A stretch of DNA of 64,000 bases from Carettochelys insculpta (GCF_033958435.1 NC_134147.1:46370001-46434000); one strand, 5' to 3'. Shown: positions 36,241 to 48,636, counted from the stretch's first letter. Program-made: numbers and translations. The notes: generated from the sequence alone by a model not told the origin.

Positions 36241-36737
36241 ACTGCTGTAGCTATTACCACAAGTTAAAGCTATTGTTGAAACAAGAAGTGTGAAGAGCAT
36301 GGGAGGGGGAGAAAGACCTTAAATCCATTCTCTGTGTTAACCTTATTTTGGGAGCGCTTTTCAAGTTGTTACTTGTATGGAAATTACTCCATGTTCCCAT
36401 GTCATCAGCTAGGCTCTTTGCTGCTCTGTTGTTCTCTCCCTTTGTTCTCTTTTTGTTTCAATGAGTTAAGCTTATCTTATGCTTTTGTTTCTGTCTGGTA
36501 GTAAAACTCTATTACGATGCTTGGCAAGCAATTTAGGCTACTGTGACAATCATCTTTGAAAGGGAAACTGCTGTCATGAACCTTTTCTACATAACTAAAT
36601 ATTCAATTCTCACCACCTAGCTTATAATTAAAAATAGCTGGTGAAAATGAGAGGCATGAGCACATAGTATTTGAAGAATAAGGCTTCTCAACCTTAAGGC
36701 TAAGGGGTGAAAACATATTTCCAACTTTGCCCAATAA
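36241..36737. other. No recognised feature
   Basis: Unique sequence between the retrotransposon and the next PLE unit. Confidence 0.4.
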
Positions 36738-36880
36738 CAGAGGTAGCCATATTAGTCTGTATTTCTAACAAAACAGAACAGCAGTAGTACTTTTGTGGGT
36801 TTGTCCCAGGAAAGCTCATCACCTAATAAATCATTTTGTTAGTTTTTGAAGTGCTACATGACTGCTGTTTTGTTTTGCCC
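36738..36880 (+). mobile_element. Penelope-like terminal unit, internally deleted
   Basis: Starts with 'agaggtagccatattagtct', continues through 'agaacagcagtagtac' and 'tttgtgggtttgtccca', then 'ggaaagctcatcacctaata' and 'cattttgttagtttttgaag'. Compared with 4318-4490 the left foldback arm is mostly gone. GTGGG and 'tccca' remain, with GGAAAG in place of CGAAAG. Confidence 0.6.
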
Positions 36881-38274
36881 AGTAAGCTATTTTAAACAGA
36901 ACAAAGTAAAGAAATTACAGAGGACAGAATCTGTAAGAGCCACTCTGGACCCCACAGCTAAAAAACACCCATCTGTTGTATCTGTACGTAATAGTATCCG
37001 CCAACCCCAAACTTTCAAAACTCAAGAGTCAGGCTAAAAGTCATGAGCTTGGCTTACACAATTAGGAGGCTTGTTTGGTTTTGGAAGTTTATTGGAAATA
37101 ATAAAGGTTGAGTTCTCGTTGATTTCCTTTCTGGCTTTGAAGCCTCTGTTGGGTCACATTTTCAGCTTTTCCCCTACAATCATGTGGGCTAGAAAATTTC
37201 ATTTAAAAAATAAATTAAGTCAAGATGCCAACAATTATATCACTCCAGGAGCTGGGGCTTTAAGAAAAATACCACGTAACATGAGGCGTGCAATAAAATT
37301 GTAAGTGATGTCAAAATGCGATAAATATATCTAGTCATAATTGGGTTACTGAATCTCGCAGCCAGCTCCTGAAACTTAAACTCCAGTGTGCTCAGCTGTG
37401 TTACATGAGCCCGTGGAAACTTCATTGGGTCAGGGCATGAATCTTATCTGGGGCTTTGAAGGTGATGCTGTGTCCACAAACTGACCACACTTTGGTTCCA
37501 AGGGCAGAAACAGAAGGATAGAGAAATAGAAAGAGAAAAAAGACAGCCTGCAGAGACTGATTATCCAGTGCCTGTTGTGATCACAGGAGCCCACATTTGC
37601 AAGCTCACACACTCATCATCATCCCCTCCTGTCTCCTCTTTTCTCCAGACTTCTACAACAATAGCCTGAGCAAAGGAGAAGGAGCAGGTGGTCAGGGAAG
37701 AGATAAGGCTAGCTACTTCTTGGACCTACTGAGAGACTTCAGTCATCTGAGCTGCTCAGTGGGAGCCTGTTTCTTACTAACTGTAAGTAGAATTGTACCA
37801 AAGAATTTCCCTTTATTATTGTCATTGTAGCACTCAAGGGCCCCAATCATCAGTGGAGACCCATTGTTTTCAAGGTTGTAAAAATATGGGGAAACTCAGT
37901 TCCTGCCCATAAGATGCAAGAAATAACTGGCCCTAATGGTGAGGACTGAGGAAAGGAGGACATGGGTAATGTGGTTATAGAGAAGCTATGCACACACCTG
38001 GACATTTAAAATGCAAGACTAAAATAAGTAAATAGGCATCAGCAATCCCCACAGGGCATCTATTAGCCCATCATCAATGACAGTTTCCTACAGCCGCGGA
38101 AGGAATCGGAGAGGGAACATGGATGAAAGCGTAAAGACTCTTTCTGGAGGGAGAGGCAGACACATCAAAATGTTGGCAGTAGCGTGATGCAATGCCAGAG
38201 CAGATAAACAGGAGGATCCAGGAGTTTTGAAGGGTGTTTAACACTGAAGGCAATCAATTTGACTAGAACATGGT
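36881..38274. other. No gene; possible undefined repeat at 36995-37380
   Basis: The stretch has 'aaaagtcatgagcttggctt' and, reversed, two copies of an 'agctcctg' plus 'ggctttaa' type block (near 37247-37262 and 37364-37378), which hints at a dispersed repeat with inverted parts. I cannot define its ends. Confidence 0.35.
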
Positions 38275-38276
38275 CA

Positions 38277-39600
38277 CAATAAAACAGAACAGCAGAAATG
38301 TAGCACTTTGTAGACTAACAAAATAATGTATTCGGTGATGAGACAGACCCATTTCATCAGATCAATCTCATTTCCAATTGACTGACATTTACAAGTACGT
38401 GTACACACACACACACACACACACCCTATATCTATATATAAATTGCAATAAAAACTGACAAATCAAACACATAGAGGGCGTATTGGGGGGGGCATGTTAA
38501 TTGTCCTGCCTGAGAGAATTACAAGCATCAGCGGAAGGGAAGCAGTCCTTGTAATGCATGAGGTAACTGATGTCTCTGTTCAGACTACTGACTGCTACAC
38601 TTACCTACATGCCTCCAGCTTCCATCCAGCACACACTACACAAACCATCATATATAGTCTAACCCTTATATAATACAATCACATCTGCTCCTGATCCTCC
38701 TGACAGAGACCGAAAACAGCAAGACCTCTATCGAGCATTTATAAAACTGAATTACCCACCGGGAGAAGTAAAAAAACAAATTGACAGGGCCAGACAAATA
38801 CCCAGAAACCAACTACTTCAACATAGGCCCAAGAAAATCAATAACAGAACAGCACTAGTCATCACGTATAGCCCCCAACTCAAACCCCTGCAATGCATCA
38901 TTAAAAACTACACCCTATTCTGGATCAGGATGCTATACTCCAGAAAGCCCTAGGTGACAGGCCTGTCCTTTCCTATAGACAACCTCCTTACCTGAGAAAG
39001 ATTCTCACCAGCAATCACAGGCTACATCACAGTAATACTAATTCTGGAACTTTTCATTGCAACAAACCCCCCGGCCAACTTTGTCCACATATGTCCACAT
39101 ATTTATTATGGGGACTCCATCACTGGACCTAACCATGTAAGTTACAAGATCAAAGGCACATTCTCATTCACTTCCAGCAACATTATATATGCCATTATGT
39201 GCCAACAATGCCCTACCACTATGTACATTGGACAGACTAGGCAAAACCTTCACCAAAGAATAAATGGACACAGAGCAGACATCAAGAAACTCAATACACA
39301 TAAGCCGGTCAGTGAGCCATTCTGTTGAAGGCCTGAGAATGTGTGTCCTGGAGCAAAAAGAATTTAAAAACAGATTAAAGCAAGAAATTGGTGAGTTGGA
39401 ATTCACATTCAAATTCGACACATTAACACATGGTCTGAACAGAGACATCAATTACCTCACGCATTACAAGGATTGCTTCCTTTCCTTTGATGATCCTAAT
39501 AATCTTAGGCAGAACAATTAACATCGTCCCACTCTTCAATCCCCTCCTATGTATTTGATTTGTTATACGTTATATGTTATATGGTCACAACAAGTAATTG
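38277..39600 (+). mobile_element. Penelope-like retroelement with an inverted 3' piece at its 5' side
   Basis: The plus-strand body (about 38588-39600) encodes PLE protein remnants. On its left, 38430-38587 is the reverse complement of 39433-39590 (the element's own 3' end), and before that 38277-38370 is a reversed terminal unit ('actaacaaaataatgtattc', 'gacagacccatttcatcaga'). PLEs are known for inverted or tandem partial copies at their 5' side, so this is a typical but well-displayed arrangement. An (AC)n run lies at 38403-38424. Confidence 0.8.
38690..39335 (+). pseudogene. PLE protein relic: RT C-terminal part and GIY-YIG endonuclease
   Basis: The forward frame reads 'RAFIKLNYPPGEVKKQIDRA' and 'NRTALVITYSPQLKPL' (the segment after the RT in PLEs), with stops near 38950 and 38990. 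It then reads 'GPNHVSYKIKG', 'NIIYAIMCQQCPTTMYIGQT' and 'RQNLHQRINGHRADIKKL', ending in a stop near 39330. 'IIYAIMC..CPTTMYIGQT....L..R...H' matches the GIY-YIG endonuclease pattern of Penelope elements: the Y-I-G triad and the downstream R and H are present. The catalytic RT core is lost. It is inactive. Confidence 0.82.
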
Positions 39601-40885
39601 CACAAATAAAGTACTCTCTAGCCTAAACCTAGCAGTGTAGTGTTATAGATTTGAGAATGTCTATGTAACTAACTTGACATGGCATACTTGATACTTGTGG
39701 AGATTACTGACAGTCCCTGTACCTTCTAACTTCCATGTTCATCCAGCCACTCTATCCTCCAGGAACGAGTAACCCCGTGAAAAATGGTTTGATGCAAAAC
39801 CAAATATCGTGTTGTTTGGTTTAAGCTTAGTTTTCTATTTAAGACAGAACATTCTCAAAAGCCATTTCTAAGCACACAAGTAATACCAGCACATCTAAAA
39901 ATAACTGACCAGACAGCAATATAAGTTGTTGTAAGTCAATATAAGTCATAATGATGGCCTCCTTCTCCCAGACACCTTTGTAAATTGCATCTACTAAGTA
40001 ATAAGGAACCATATTCCCTGCCCTATGCTGTTCCCCAAGCCAGCAAGAGATACAGCTGTGAGCCCATCGAACAGCTTTCACTAGAGCTGTATTGTGCAAT
40101 CACTCCAGGCAAATATTAGTTGACTTTGATTTAAATAACCTTAGGGAGCACCCTCAGACTTCTAATTTCCAAACTGCCTGGCTAGCATCACTAAGATCCA
40201 GTGTACTTTTAAGCGTATCTAGCGCAGAACCTAGAAACCTAAGCTGTAAAGGGAAGAGCCTAGAGAATGGGGGGTGCGCATCATGCTTATGCCTGATGAA
40301 GCTGCATTGCAAATGAAGGCTCTAAGTAGGAAGCCCTACACCTGTGCAACAAAACCCACATTTCCCGCTGGCCACAGACTGGTACTTCTCAGCTGCTCGC
40401 TTTTCCTGGGGTTTTAACCTAACAATTTCAAAAACCTCCTGGGAACTGACAATGGCGCCCAGGGGTGTCCTCAGCCAGAGAGACCTGTCATCACAACTGG
40501 ATATCAAGTCAGGAGGGCAGTCAGACTGGCAGAGTTCAAGTGTGTGGTTGGCTGCACCTATTCCAAAACAAAGGAGATGAAAACTGCTCTGTCATGTGAG
40601 CATCTCCAGTTCCCATACTCTGTCTCCCAGGACTTCACACTGTGCCGGATCCACACTGCCACGCCAGGAAGCTGACAGCTTCAAATCTTTACCAGAGCAG
40701 AAGAAAAAGTCTGAGCAGCCTCACTTGCAGTGCCCATTTGCCAGCCAATATTAGTATAGTACCTCAAAACTGTTTATCTAATGTACTCATTGATCAGGAA
40801 CAGAGTGCTAAGGGGATGCAAATTAAGTCTCTGAAGTAGTGTTACAACAGATCACTAAGGAATTCCACCAAAATTTTTTCTACTC
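39601..40885. other. No recognised feature
   Basis: Unique sequence; no family signature in any frame. Confidence 0.4.
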
Positions 40886-40887
40886 AG

Positions 40888-40980
40888 GTGGGTCAATACT
40901 TACCTCCTTTTTACAGGTAATGAAGCTGAGACATGAGGTAAAATGACTTACTGAAGACCACAGAGATAATACAACAGTCA
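40888..40980 (-). repeat. MIR/CORE-SINE fragment
   Basis: 'ttacctcctttttacaggta', 'atgaagctgagacatgagg' and 'aaaatgacttactgaagacc' then 'acagagataat' follow the reverse-complement order of a MIR CORE and tail. Confidence 0.55.
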
Positions 40981-43620
40981 ACAAGCCGCACCAGGGTATG
41001 GCTGCTTCACCAGCTAAAAGGTGACCTAGACAAGACAGAGCCTTGGGCAAGCTTTGCGGTGCTCATGGCTACTTTTCCCTCAAGTTGACACAGACCCCCC
41101 AGAGAAGGGCAGATCAGTCTGTGGTCACTGGGTGTGGACATGTTCATCAGCATATTAGGATGTTGTTGCCGTATTCATAGAAAACGGGACTGTTTCCAAC
41201 CCCATGGCTCTTTTATATGGTGTTCTCTGCAAAGGGTATCTGTGCCACCAGTACTGACTAAGAGCCAGATTTCCCCCGCTTCACCCCACACACATGGTCT
41301 TGTTAAATGGCACTTTTTCAATCCAACTGTCCAACAGATTTCAATGGGGCTGCTTCTAGTAATTATTCCTCCAAAGTTGAATCAAGATACATGCTGGTGC
41401 AAGGTTACTGACTTCCTGAAATTTCACCCACTCAAACTAGACAAGAATTGGTCCTTTTTCTAGGGAGATAGACGCACTTATCAACATCTCGTTCAGACAA
41501 CCAATGGGTCCGAGCCACTGATTTCAGTGCAAGTGTATGCAGAACGAGTAAAACACTTAGGAGTGAGTTTCATTGGACATAAAGATACTGTTTCCTGGAG
41601 GGTTGTTTGAGAGCAGACTGCAAAACTTCTCCATTGATGGAGACATGCACTTAGCTACTTTGCTGGGGCTAATTACACCTTCATCCCACCTCCTTTGATA
41701 GGAGCTACACATACAGCAATGGCTGCACAGATTTTTATTTTAACATGCAGCAAAAGAACTGGTTTTGTTGCTGGAAAGGCAAGAGTTAAACTACAGCATG
41801 CAACCCTCTACCTCTTTGTGGAATGGAGAAGAAGTAAGACTGGCAACAAAGGCAAACAGGTTTCCTGTTAAGTCTCTTGAGAGAGAGGCACCCTGACCTA
41901 TTACACAGCATTTACCAAGCATCTTCAGGCTGCACTAGTAGCCAAAGAAAAATCACTTATTTCCCGTGTTTTTTCTTGGAAGTCCTTTTCGCTTCATCTT
42001 GTAATTTACTCATCAGTTGTAGCCAAGAAGAGCTGCTCATCAAGAGACAGACATGGAAACCATCTGGATTCTAGAAACAGTAGAAGTGACTAATAAGCAA
42101 GAGCTAGGCCTGGATTAGAGGAATTAATTCCCCCTCCCTGCCCCTGTGCTGTCATTCTTTACAGCCTAACAAGAAAGGAGGTATGGCAAAGGCTGTGTTC
42201 ACTCTCAAGATGGCATTCATACTGTTCCATTCTACGGAGGCTGTTATTCAGCCTTTGTCATTGCAGAATCTGAGCCTTGCAGCAAGTAACTTGACTCTGT
42301 TCAGTGAGCTGTGGTTCATTCGCACACTCTCTTCTTCAGGGGGAGAATGGTGACGCCAAGGAGGCATTTGTTTCTGGTAGAGCTTTGTTTGTTTTATGAG
42401 GTGTGCCCCATTCTGTGGGTTTGTTATAGAAGGCAGGGTGGTGCTTGTTGAGATTTCAGGTAGTCCTGATTTTCTATGGGAATTCATTCTCTGGTCCCAG
42501 GTCAGCTCCTAACCAAGTTCTAGCTCTGGCACAGACAAACACCACCATTCTCAGGAAGCACCAGATGGTACCAGAGCTGTTATCCATGGCCCTTGTCCTG
42601 CAACATTAGGTGATCATCTAGACATACTAGGCCCAAGTCACTCAGCACAGGGAAGACAAGGGCAGACAGAGACTAGGGCTTGAAGTGCTTTCATTGTAGC
42701 CTTCCCAGCACCACTCCTCATTGCAACTGAGCCAACACTTCAGCTCCTGATTTGGCAGGACAGTGCATGGAAATAACCAAAAAAGTCCATCTTGCGGGTG
42801 GAATGGCGTGATATTTTTAAGTTCCTTGAAATAAATATTTGAATGTTTAGGTTTCGATACCAAAACCAACACAAATAAAGGCTCCACATGACAACTTCAA
42901 AGAGGTATTTGATCATCTCGTACAGATATCAGTGCGCTAATAACACTCTTGCTGTCATACATCAGGCAGCCGAGTTTGAGCAATACTAAAAATCAAGAGA
43001 GACAATTTTTAATTACCCCTCCTCCTCGCCAAAAGAGCCAAACACACACCAACTCACCACTCTCCTCAGACAGGATGCAGTTATGAAAGGAGCTTGGATT
43101 TAACACTTTGCTCCCTCAGCAGAGCAACCGCAGGACTAAAGGAACTGTTAAATTACTCATAGAACTAGACAGAGTGGTTAACCAAGTTTTACGTAATGCA
43201 CCACAAGTTTCCTAAGCAGGGTGGGGGACGTATTGAATGTGGTATTAAGACTAAGTTGCCCTTTGCACTCACAACAGTTTCCATTTCTGCTTGGGGAGTA
43301 GCTGCTGCTGCCACTCCATGAACTCCCTGTAACCTACGAGTCTCGGTGTTCCACGTAGACCCACCAGGTGGTTCCCATGATCTGTTCTAGTAGATGGAAG
43401 ATGTAGGTGGTGAGCCTCTCTAAGGAGATATGAAAGTCAGCTGTAGCCGTGGGGTGTCTTGATTTTCCCCTCCTCACCAAACTTAAAAATGGGGGGTGTG
43501 GTGGGGGTGGAAATGAAGCTCCTTCCTCTACCAGTAGCTTCTCACCTGGGAAGCTGTCTCACCTCTCTCACACATATAGCAGGGAGAAAATCTGGCATCT
43601 TCACATAAAGGGCTTTTTTC
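40981..43620. other. No recognised feature
   Basis: About 2.6 kb without a recognisable gene, RNA or repeat. Frames of 80-140 codons (for example 43449-43871 on the plus strand) overlap the repeat that follows or lack any domain. Confidence 0.4.
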
Positions 43621-43624
43621 TTTC

Positions 43625-43770
43625 CTTAGCCATTTTCAGAGCTGTTGTTGCCGTGTTGGTCCCAGGACCCAAGGGAGACAAGGCGGATGAGATAATCTCA
43701 AAAGTTTCTTTCCCCACCACACAAATCGGTCAGATCCAAAACATTACCTCCCTGGCCGTCTCTCGCTTTT
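43625..43770 (-). mobile_element. Second Penelope-like terminal family, foldback copy
   Basis: 'ttgttgccgtgttggtccca', 'ggagacaaggcggatgag' and 'ataatctcaaaagtttct' appear, followed by 'atcggtcagatccaaaac' and 'attacctccctggccgtctc', which is roughly the same unit reversed. It resembles a sauropsid repeat that also carries a 'CTGAAGA...GAAAGC' core, but that core is not present here. The PLE assignment is by analogy. Confidence 0.45.
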
Positions 43771-44169
43771 CCTCTTCTGTGCAAGAGACAGGGGTGGGCA
43801 AGAAGGGAACAGAAACTGGACAGATATCTGACCCACAGCCAAACACAGATGACACAATCTCTCCCCTTTAGGAGCCAAAAATTTAACTGGTTAACATACC
43901 TGCAGGGCACATCTACCCCACAAAATTATGCAGGCCTATATTATGTCAGCTTATGGGTGCCAAGACAATTGAATCACTTTTGCCTGTTGGAGGTGTGCAT
44001 CCTCACCAGAAGCACTTGTACCAACCATACAGCCAGCATGAGGCCTGCGGGACAGCTTCTGAAAGCCAGTAGCAGTCAACACAAGCAACACAGCCTCAGT
44101 GCTGCTGCATCAACAGAACTATGGCAACTGGGCTCCAACTCTGCGAGAAAGGAGAAGTTGGCATAACAG

Positions 44170-45010
44170 GAGTGTGATGAGGCGGCCGCCCCCACACTGG
44201 TCTTTAGGGAGTAAAACAGTCCTGGCTGAAGGCTGGGGGTGGAACCCAATCAGAAGACAGCTATGGACAGCCCATCAGGGATTAGCTGGGTCCTGTATGA
44301 AGTACTCCTGGAGAGCAGCACACTTGCCACGCCTGTGGATCAGGAAGGAAAGGAGAAGCAAGAGAGGGTACCTGAGACAGAGAGCAAAGCTGGAGAATGG
44401 CAGGCAGAGCGGGGACCTCTGGCCAGGAAAACAATTTGCTTCCAAGGCCTGAGGGGTAGTAGGTCTGCAGGAAGGCAGCCAGGGCAGGAGAAGACAGCAG
44501 GTTCACATCCCCTTGCCAATGATGAGTACACGTTTCATACTTCAGTTTGCCCCTGAGGCAGAGGCAAAATGACAAATCGACAGTGGGTACTGTGGGCCAG
44601 GAGGGATACGGGGCCTGACAAGTGATGTAAAGTGGACAAAAAGATAGTGGACAAAACCCCACCAGGAGACAGTGCTCTGAAGCTAACCTGAACTGATTCC
44701 CAGTGTGAACAGCAGGAGGCACTATGGCACCAAAATCACAACTTGCTACAGGGAGTGAAACTTTAATGCAGAGGTAGGTAAATGTGAGCTGCCTGGTATC
44801 AACCTCGCTCTGTGGTTCAGGCCATGTTTCAGGGGTTTTGGGTTTTTTCCCCATTTTACCATAATGTGTAAGACTCACAAAACAGCTCTGCAGATATAAG
44901 AGTACTCCGCCATACCCTAGCTGGTGAGCACAGAGCACTTCATATGCAAATAAAGATAAGCGGCTGTGCTATACTTCTTTCTCGTTAATATTAAATTACA
45001 CAATAAAATT
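44170..45010 (+). repeat. Unclassified repeat-like stretch, possibly LTR-like
   Basis: A comparatively GC-rich segment with blocks that look like a dispersed turtle repeat ('ggggtggaacccaatcagaa', 'ggacaaaaccccaccaggag', 'acaaaacagctctgcag'). Near the right end a TATA-like 'gatataagagtac' at about 44895-44907 is followed about 50 bp later by 'aataaag', the order of promoter and polyadenylation signals in an LTR. A 218-codon minus-strand frame (44282-44938) runs through it without any domain. No TG...CA ends or second LTR were found. Confidence 0.3.
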
Positions 45011-45159
45011 ACTGAGTAAAATCAAATACACAAGACAGCATTAGGAGGAACTTTTTAACACTTTCTTGTCACAAGGACACTTGCTCTACCTGTTTGCAAA
45101 TTTAAAAGAAAATGAAGACACGCAACAGCTCCCATGAGGCACATTTGTCTGTCCCTTTA

Positions 45160-45240
45160 AGACTTCCAATACTTGCTTTTCTACAGGACTGCTTTTTTTT
45201 GTTTTGTGAAGATACAGACTAACATGGCCACCTCTAAGAC
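45160..45240 (+). mobile_element. Penelope-like terminal fragment
   Basis: 'cttttctacaggactgcttt' followed by 'tgtgaagatacagactaaca' and 'tggccacctctaagac' is the outer end of the PLE unit. The hammerhead-like core is missing. Confidence 0.55.
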
Positions 45241-45911
45241 ATCCAACCAGTGCTGTACTGAACAGCCCAGGACCACTTCGAGGAAAAAAAAACAATACCT
45301 TTCACATAGAGACAAGCCTGTCCGTTTATCACACATGGTATGCCTCTTTCTTCGGACAGGGGGAATCTAAATGGAAACAGAATTGAATTGCTCTGTAATG
45401 CAGATCCTTCTGTTACTTATTTCTTCCTGACAACACACCCTTCCCTCTGAGTCCAGCCCTGCCACCCTTCCACACTCAAGATTCCCACTCAAATCTCTGA
45501 GGGCTGTACATGAATTTGGCCTACTCTGTCTGTCTGGTGTTCTCCACGTCCCAGTGATATTCACCGCAGAGCATACCACCCAGGGAAATGCCAAGATGTT
45601 TTAGCAGCTAATAGAAAACAAATATAAACACACACGGTTGTGTCATTTCTTGTGAAAGTTTGTGACTATGTGAGGGATCTGCAGTGGGAGCAGAATTCCT
45701 CAAAAGCACAGATGTTGAAAGTAAAGTGTTCAATATAAGTAAACGGGAAAGATCACATGAAAAAGTCAGGTGTTCTTTAAGCAGAAGGTTTATGCTTTGC
45801 AAGATGCACCAATGGCCCTTCAAGGTATGAAGCCAGATAAGAAAGTTGCAATAAAAGCTTAAAATTAGAATTTCACATGTGATCTTCTGACATCATCCTC
45901 ATCTGCTATCG
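45241..45911. other. No recognised feature
   Basis: Unique sequence with no family signature in any frame. Confidence 0.4.
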
Positions 45912-46960
45912 CAGCGGTTCCCAACCCTTTTCCAGACGGGGACCCATTTTGACAACTCAGGAAGACTTGGTGACCCAAAGCAATTAAAAGGTGGGGAGAG
46001 GCAGGGCAGCACTGTAAATAGCTAATTTTGCACCTGAGGCAAGAATATAAAATTGTGCCCCCTCCTGTTTATGTATTCATAATAGTTATTTAATAGAAAA
46101 GGGGAAATATATCGATACAATAACACTGCATTTACTATGGTTAATCAGAGTTGTGGTGGTGATGGAAAGACACTCATTCCCAAACTGCTCCCTCCCGGCT
46201 TAAAGCCTACGAATCAGGGGTCAAGGGAATCATATTCAGGGGCTAGAAGGGACTAGGGGAGTCACACTGAGAGGCTAGGAGTCACTCAGGGGCTGGAGGG
46301 GACTAAGGGTGTCTCACTCAGGGGCTAAGGGAGGCTAGGGGGGGCCAAGAGAGTCACACTCAGAGGCTGGAGGGGGCTAGGTGAGGCACAGGGATGCCCT
46401 ACAGCTAGAAGCCAGAGGGTGTGTGGAGCTCCAACTGGCAGCACCAGCCGAGCAGCTGCAGCGAGAACCCTGACACTCAAAGCTGGAAGACAGCTGGGGC
46501 ACAGCCCCGACCAACAGAGCCAGCCACAGGGACCCCAGCTGGGGCCAGGGTGACCCCAGCATCTGGAAGCCGGCTAGGGCAGAGCCCCTCCAGCAGCACC
46601 AACCGTGAGAACCCTGCTGGGGGTTGCGGGGACCCCAACTCCTGCTGAGGCTGGAAGCCAGGGAGCTGATCAGCTCTGCCCTGCCTCACAACCTCGGGCT
46701 CAGGCCCCCAACCTTATCTGAACTGGGTGCTGCTCCTCAGATATGCACTTCTCTGCCCTGCAGCTGAAACGGTTCTCAGTGTAACTGACTGGCTTAACTG
46801 CCTGACAGCTGTCAATCCAATTACGAAGTTGAGAACTACCTCAGGAGCATGCATGCCTTCTTAAGAGCCATGTGTGGAGCTGCCCAGCCCAGCTGGCAAC
46901 CCTTCTGAAATGTAATCGCAACCCATGTTTGGGTCCCGACCCCTAGGTTGGGAAACCCTG
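45912..46960. mobile_element. hAT-like non-autonomous element
   Basis: Ends: 'cagcggttcccaacccttt' at the left and, reversed at the right, 'cagggtttcccaacctag'. This CAG(G/C)G-TT-CCCAACC type of terminus is typical of hAT/Charlie elements. The flanking octamers tgctatcg and tgcgagtg agree at five of eight positions, compatible with a decayed 8-bp duplication. The interior lacks a transposase and is occupied by G-rich tandem repeats. Confidence 0.6.
46210..46385. repeat. Minisatellite inside the hAT-like element
   Basis: Four to five imperfect units built of 'agtcacactcaggggctgga' and 'ggggactaggg', each about 35-40 bp. A second set of loose repeats ('gaaccctg', 'ggaccccagct', 'gctggaag') follows at 46430-46660. 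Confidence 0.7.
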
Positions 46961-47619
46961 TGCGAGTGTAACATCACTGACCTAACATAGATTAAAAAAC
47001 AAGAAAAAGTCATTGACCTGTCGAGCCTAAAATGGGCAGGTCAGTCAGTTTTTCCTTCATGATCACCTGTATCAACGTCAGCCTATTTCTATAGTTTAAT
47101 TACTTTGCTTTTTCAAGTACGTCTATTTAAAATAAAGATGATCTCACAAGATATTTACTGTTTCAGACCCCATCTAAAAACAGACAGAGTCACAGTGCCA
47201 TCACACCTGCCACACCCGCAGTGTCGCATTCCAAAAATCCAGATGACATTTCTCTATAGACGCGAATTGGCAGACGAGCAGATATCTCACTCACACCACG
47301 TTTCAGTTTCAATTTTACCAATGAAATTAATTTGGGGCCAAACTGCATCTTCAGTCACACCCAGAGAACACTCATTGACTTGCAGGGCACCTTAATGGGT
47401 GTATGGGAGAACAAAATTTTGACCTTCATTTTAATTTGATCTTCTCACTCGATTGCCAATTTAAAGACAGGCTGTGACATCTCTTGTTCGTGTTATATAG
47501 TAGCTTACGTCACTAGTTCTGCTGAACTCCACCAGATTAAGATAGTGCTCACTGTGATTTAGCGTTTCAAATCTGGCTGTTACTTCTGCCACGTCTCAGC
47601 AGCAGGGCTGGATGACACT
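46961..47619. other. No recognised feature
   Basis: Unique sequence with no family signature in any frame. Confidence 0.4.
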
Positions 47620-47765
47620 GCTCTACAGGGTTCCTGGAAGCTGAGCACTTGGGTGGCTGTCCAGGAGAGGGTCAGGTGCTGCCCAGCTGATTAGCAGAGC
47701 ACCCATTGCTGCCCAGAGCCAGCAGCGTGTGTTTCTATGTGTGGAAAAAATTAGAGGGAACATTG
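47620..47765 (-). repeat. Unclassified interspersed repeat, copy 2
   Basis: Read on the minus strand: 'aatgttccctctaatttttt', 'gctctgctaatcagctggg' and 'ccctctcctggacagcc', the same order as in 6885-7115. Confidence 0.5.
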
Positions 47766-48635
47766 GTGGAGACTACAGGGTTGTGAAATGTACAGCTCTC
47801 TGAAGACTTGCACTGCCCTGGGTAGACCCTGCTTGTGCTACCTAAAAAGAGACCCCCTGCAAGGTGTGTGCCAGCGAAGTACAACATTACAGAGCAGTCT
47901 ACTGTCCACACTCCCGTAGACTGCCTGGCAACACCAAGCACCCAAGCCCTTGCAATCAGTTATAGCACGCGTCACTAGTAAGCTACACACAATCTTCCAG
48001 TATTTTTCTTAGCACGTGAACTAATGGGCTTTTACTGCAAGTTTCTGTAACAGCAACGATCCTTCAAGAGGGCACCGAGCAAGCAGCAGCAAAGTGTTTT
48101 CTGCCTCCAGCTCTGAGTGGAGTCAGTTCCTGAGGCAGAAAATGACTGTATGGGAACTGAGCACAGGCTGAGATTCTGAAAGGAGGTAACTGACTGCCCC
48201 ACATGCTGTTTTGACCACCTCTGTTCAGGGACTTGTGTGTGTGCAGAAAAATTCAGAGTGTATTCAGGCTGCACGTCTGATTTTTTTCCCCTCAAGCTAA
48301 GCTTAGCTTTGAGGCACTTGCTATCTGCTACTGCTCAAAGGAGAGCTGTTGTCATCATAATGGGACACTGATGTAAGAAGTGTCAGTGTGATATGTTAAT
48401 AATTGTGGATAAATTTAAATTAGTACTCAGGTAATTTAGAAGCTTAAGTCTTAATGACTTTCCTTGTGTTCCTAAGTGAATTAAACACTTTTGAAAATCT
48501 GGTGGCTCTCAACATACCTCCACATCAGCTGCTGGAAGTAGGCCACACCCTCCTTGACTGAACTGACCACATCCACTCTGGCCTTCCTCTTGACTGGGAC
48601 TCCCTCCTTCTCACGAGCCTGTATAATTATACCTG
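47766..48635. other. No recognised feature
   Basis: Unique sequence with short chance frames only. Confidence 0.4.
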
Positions 48636-48636
48636 C

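Noticed and set aside
38403..38424. (AC)n run inside the PLE as a 3' tail
   Set aside because: It lies within the inverted 5'-side segment and not at an element end; simple expansion is more likely.
44282..44938. 218-codon minus-strand frame, among the longest non-transposon frames
   Set aside because: No domain, no conserved pattern, overlapping frames on the other strand, and repeat-like DNA underneath.
46210..46385. CRISPR-like array
   Set aside because: Units are contiguous imperfect tandem repeats without unique spacers, in vertebrate DNA.
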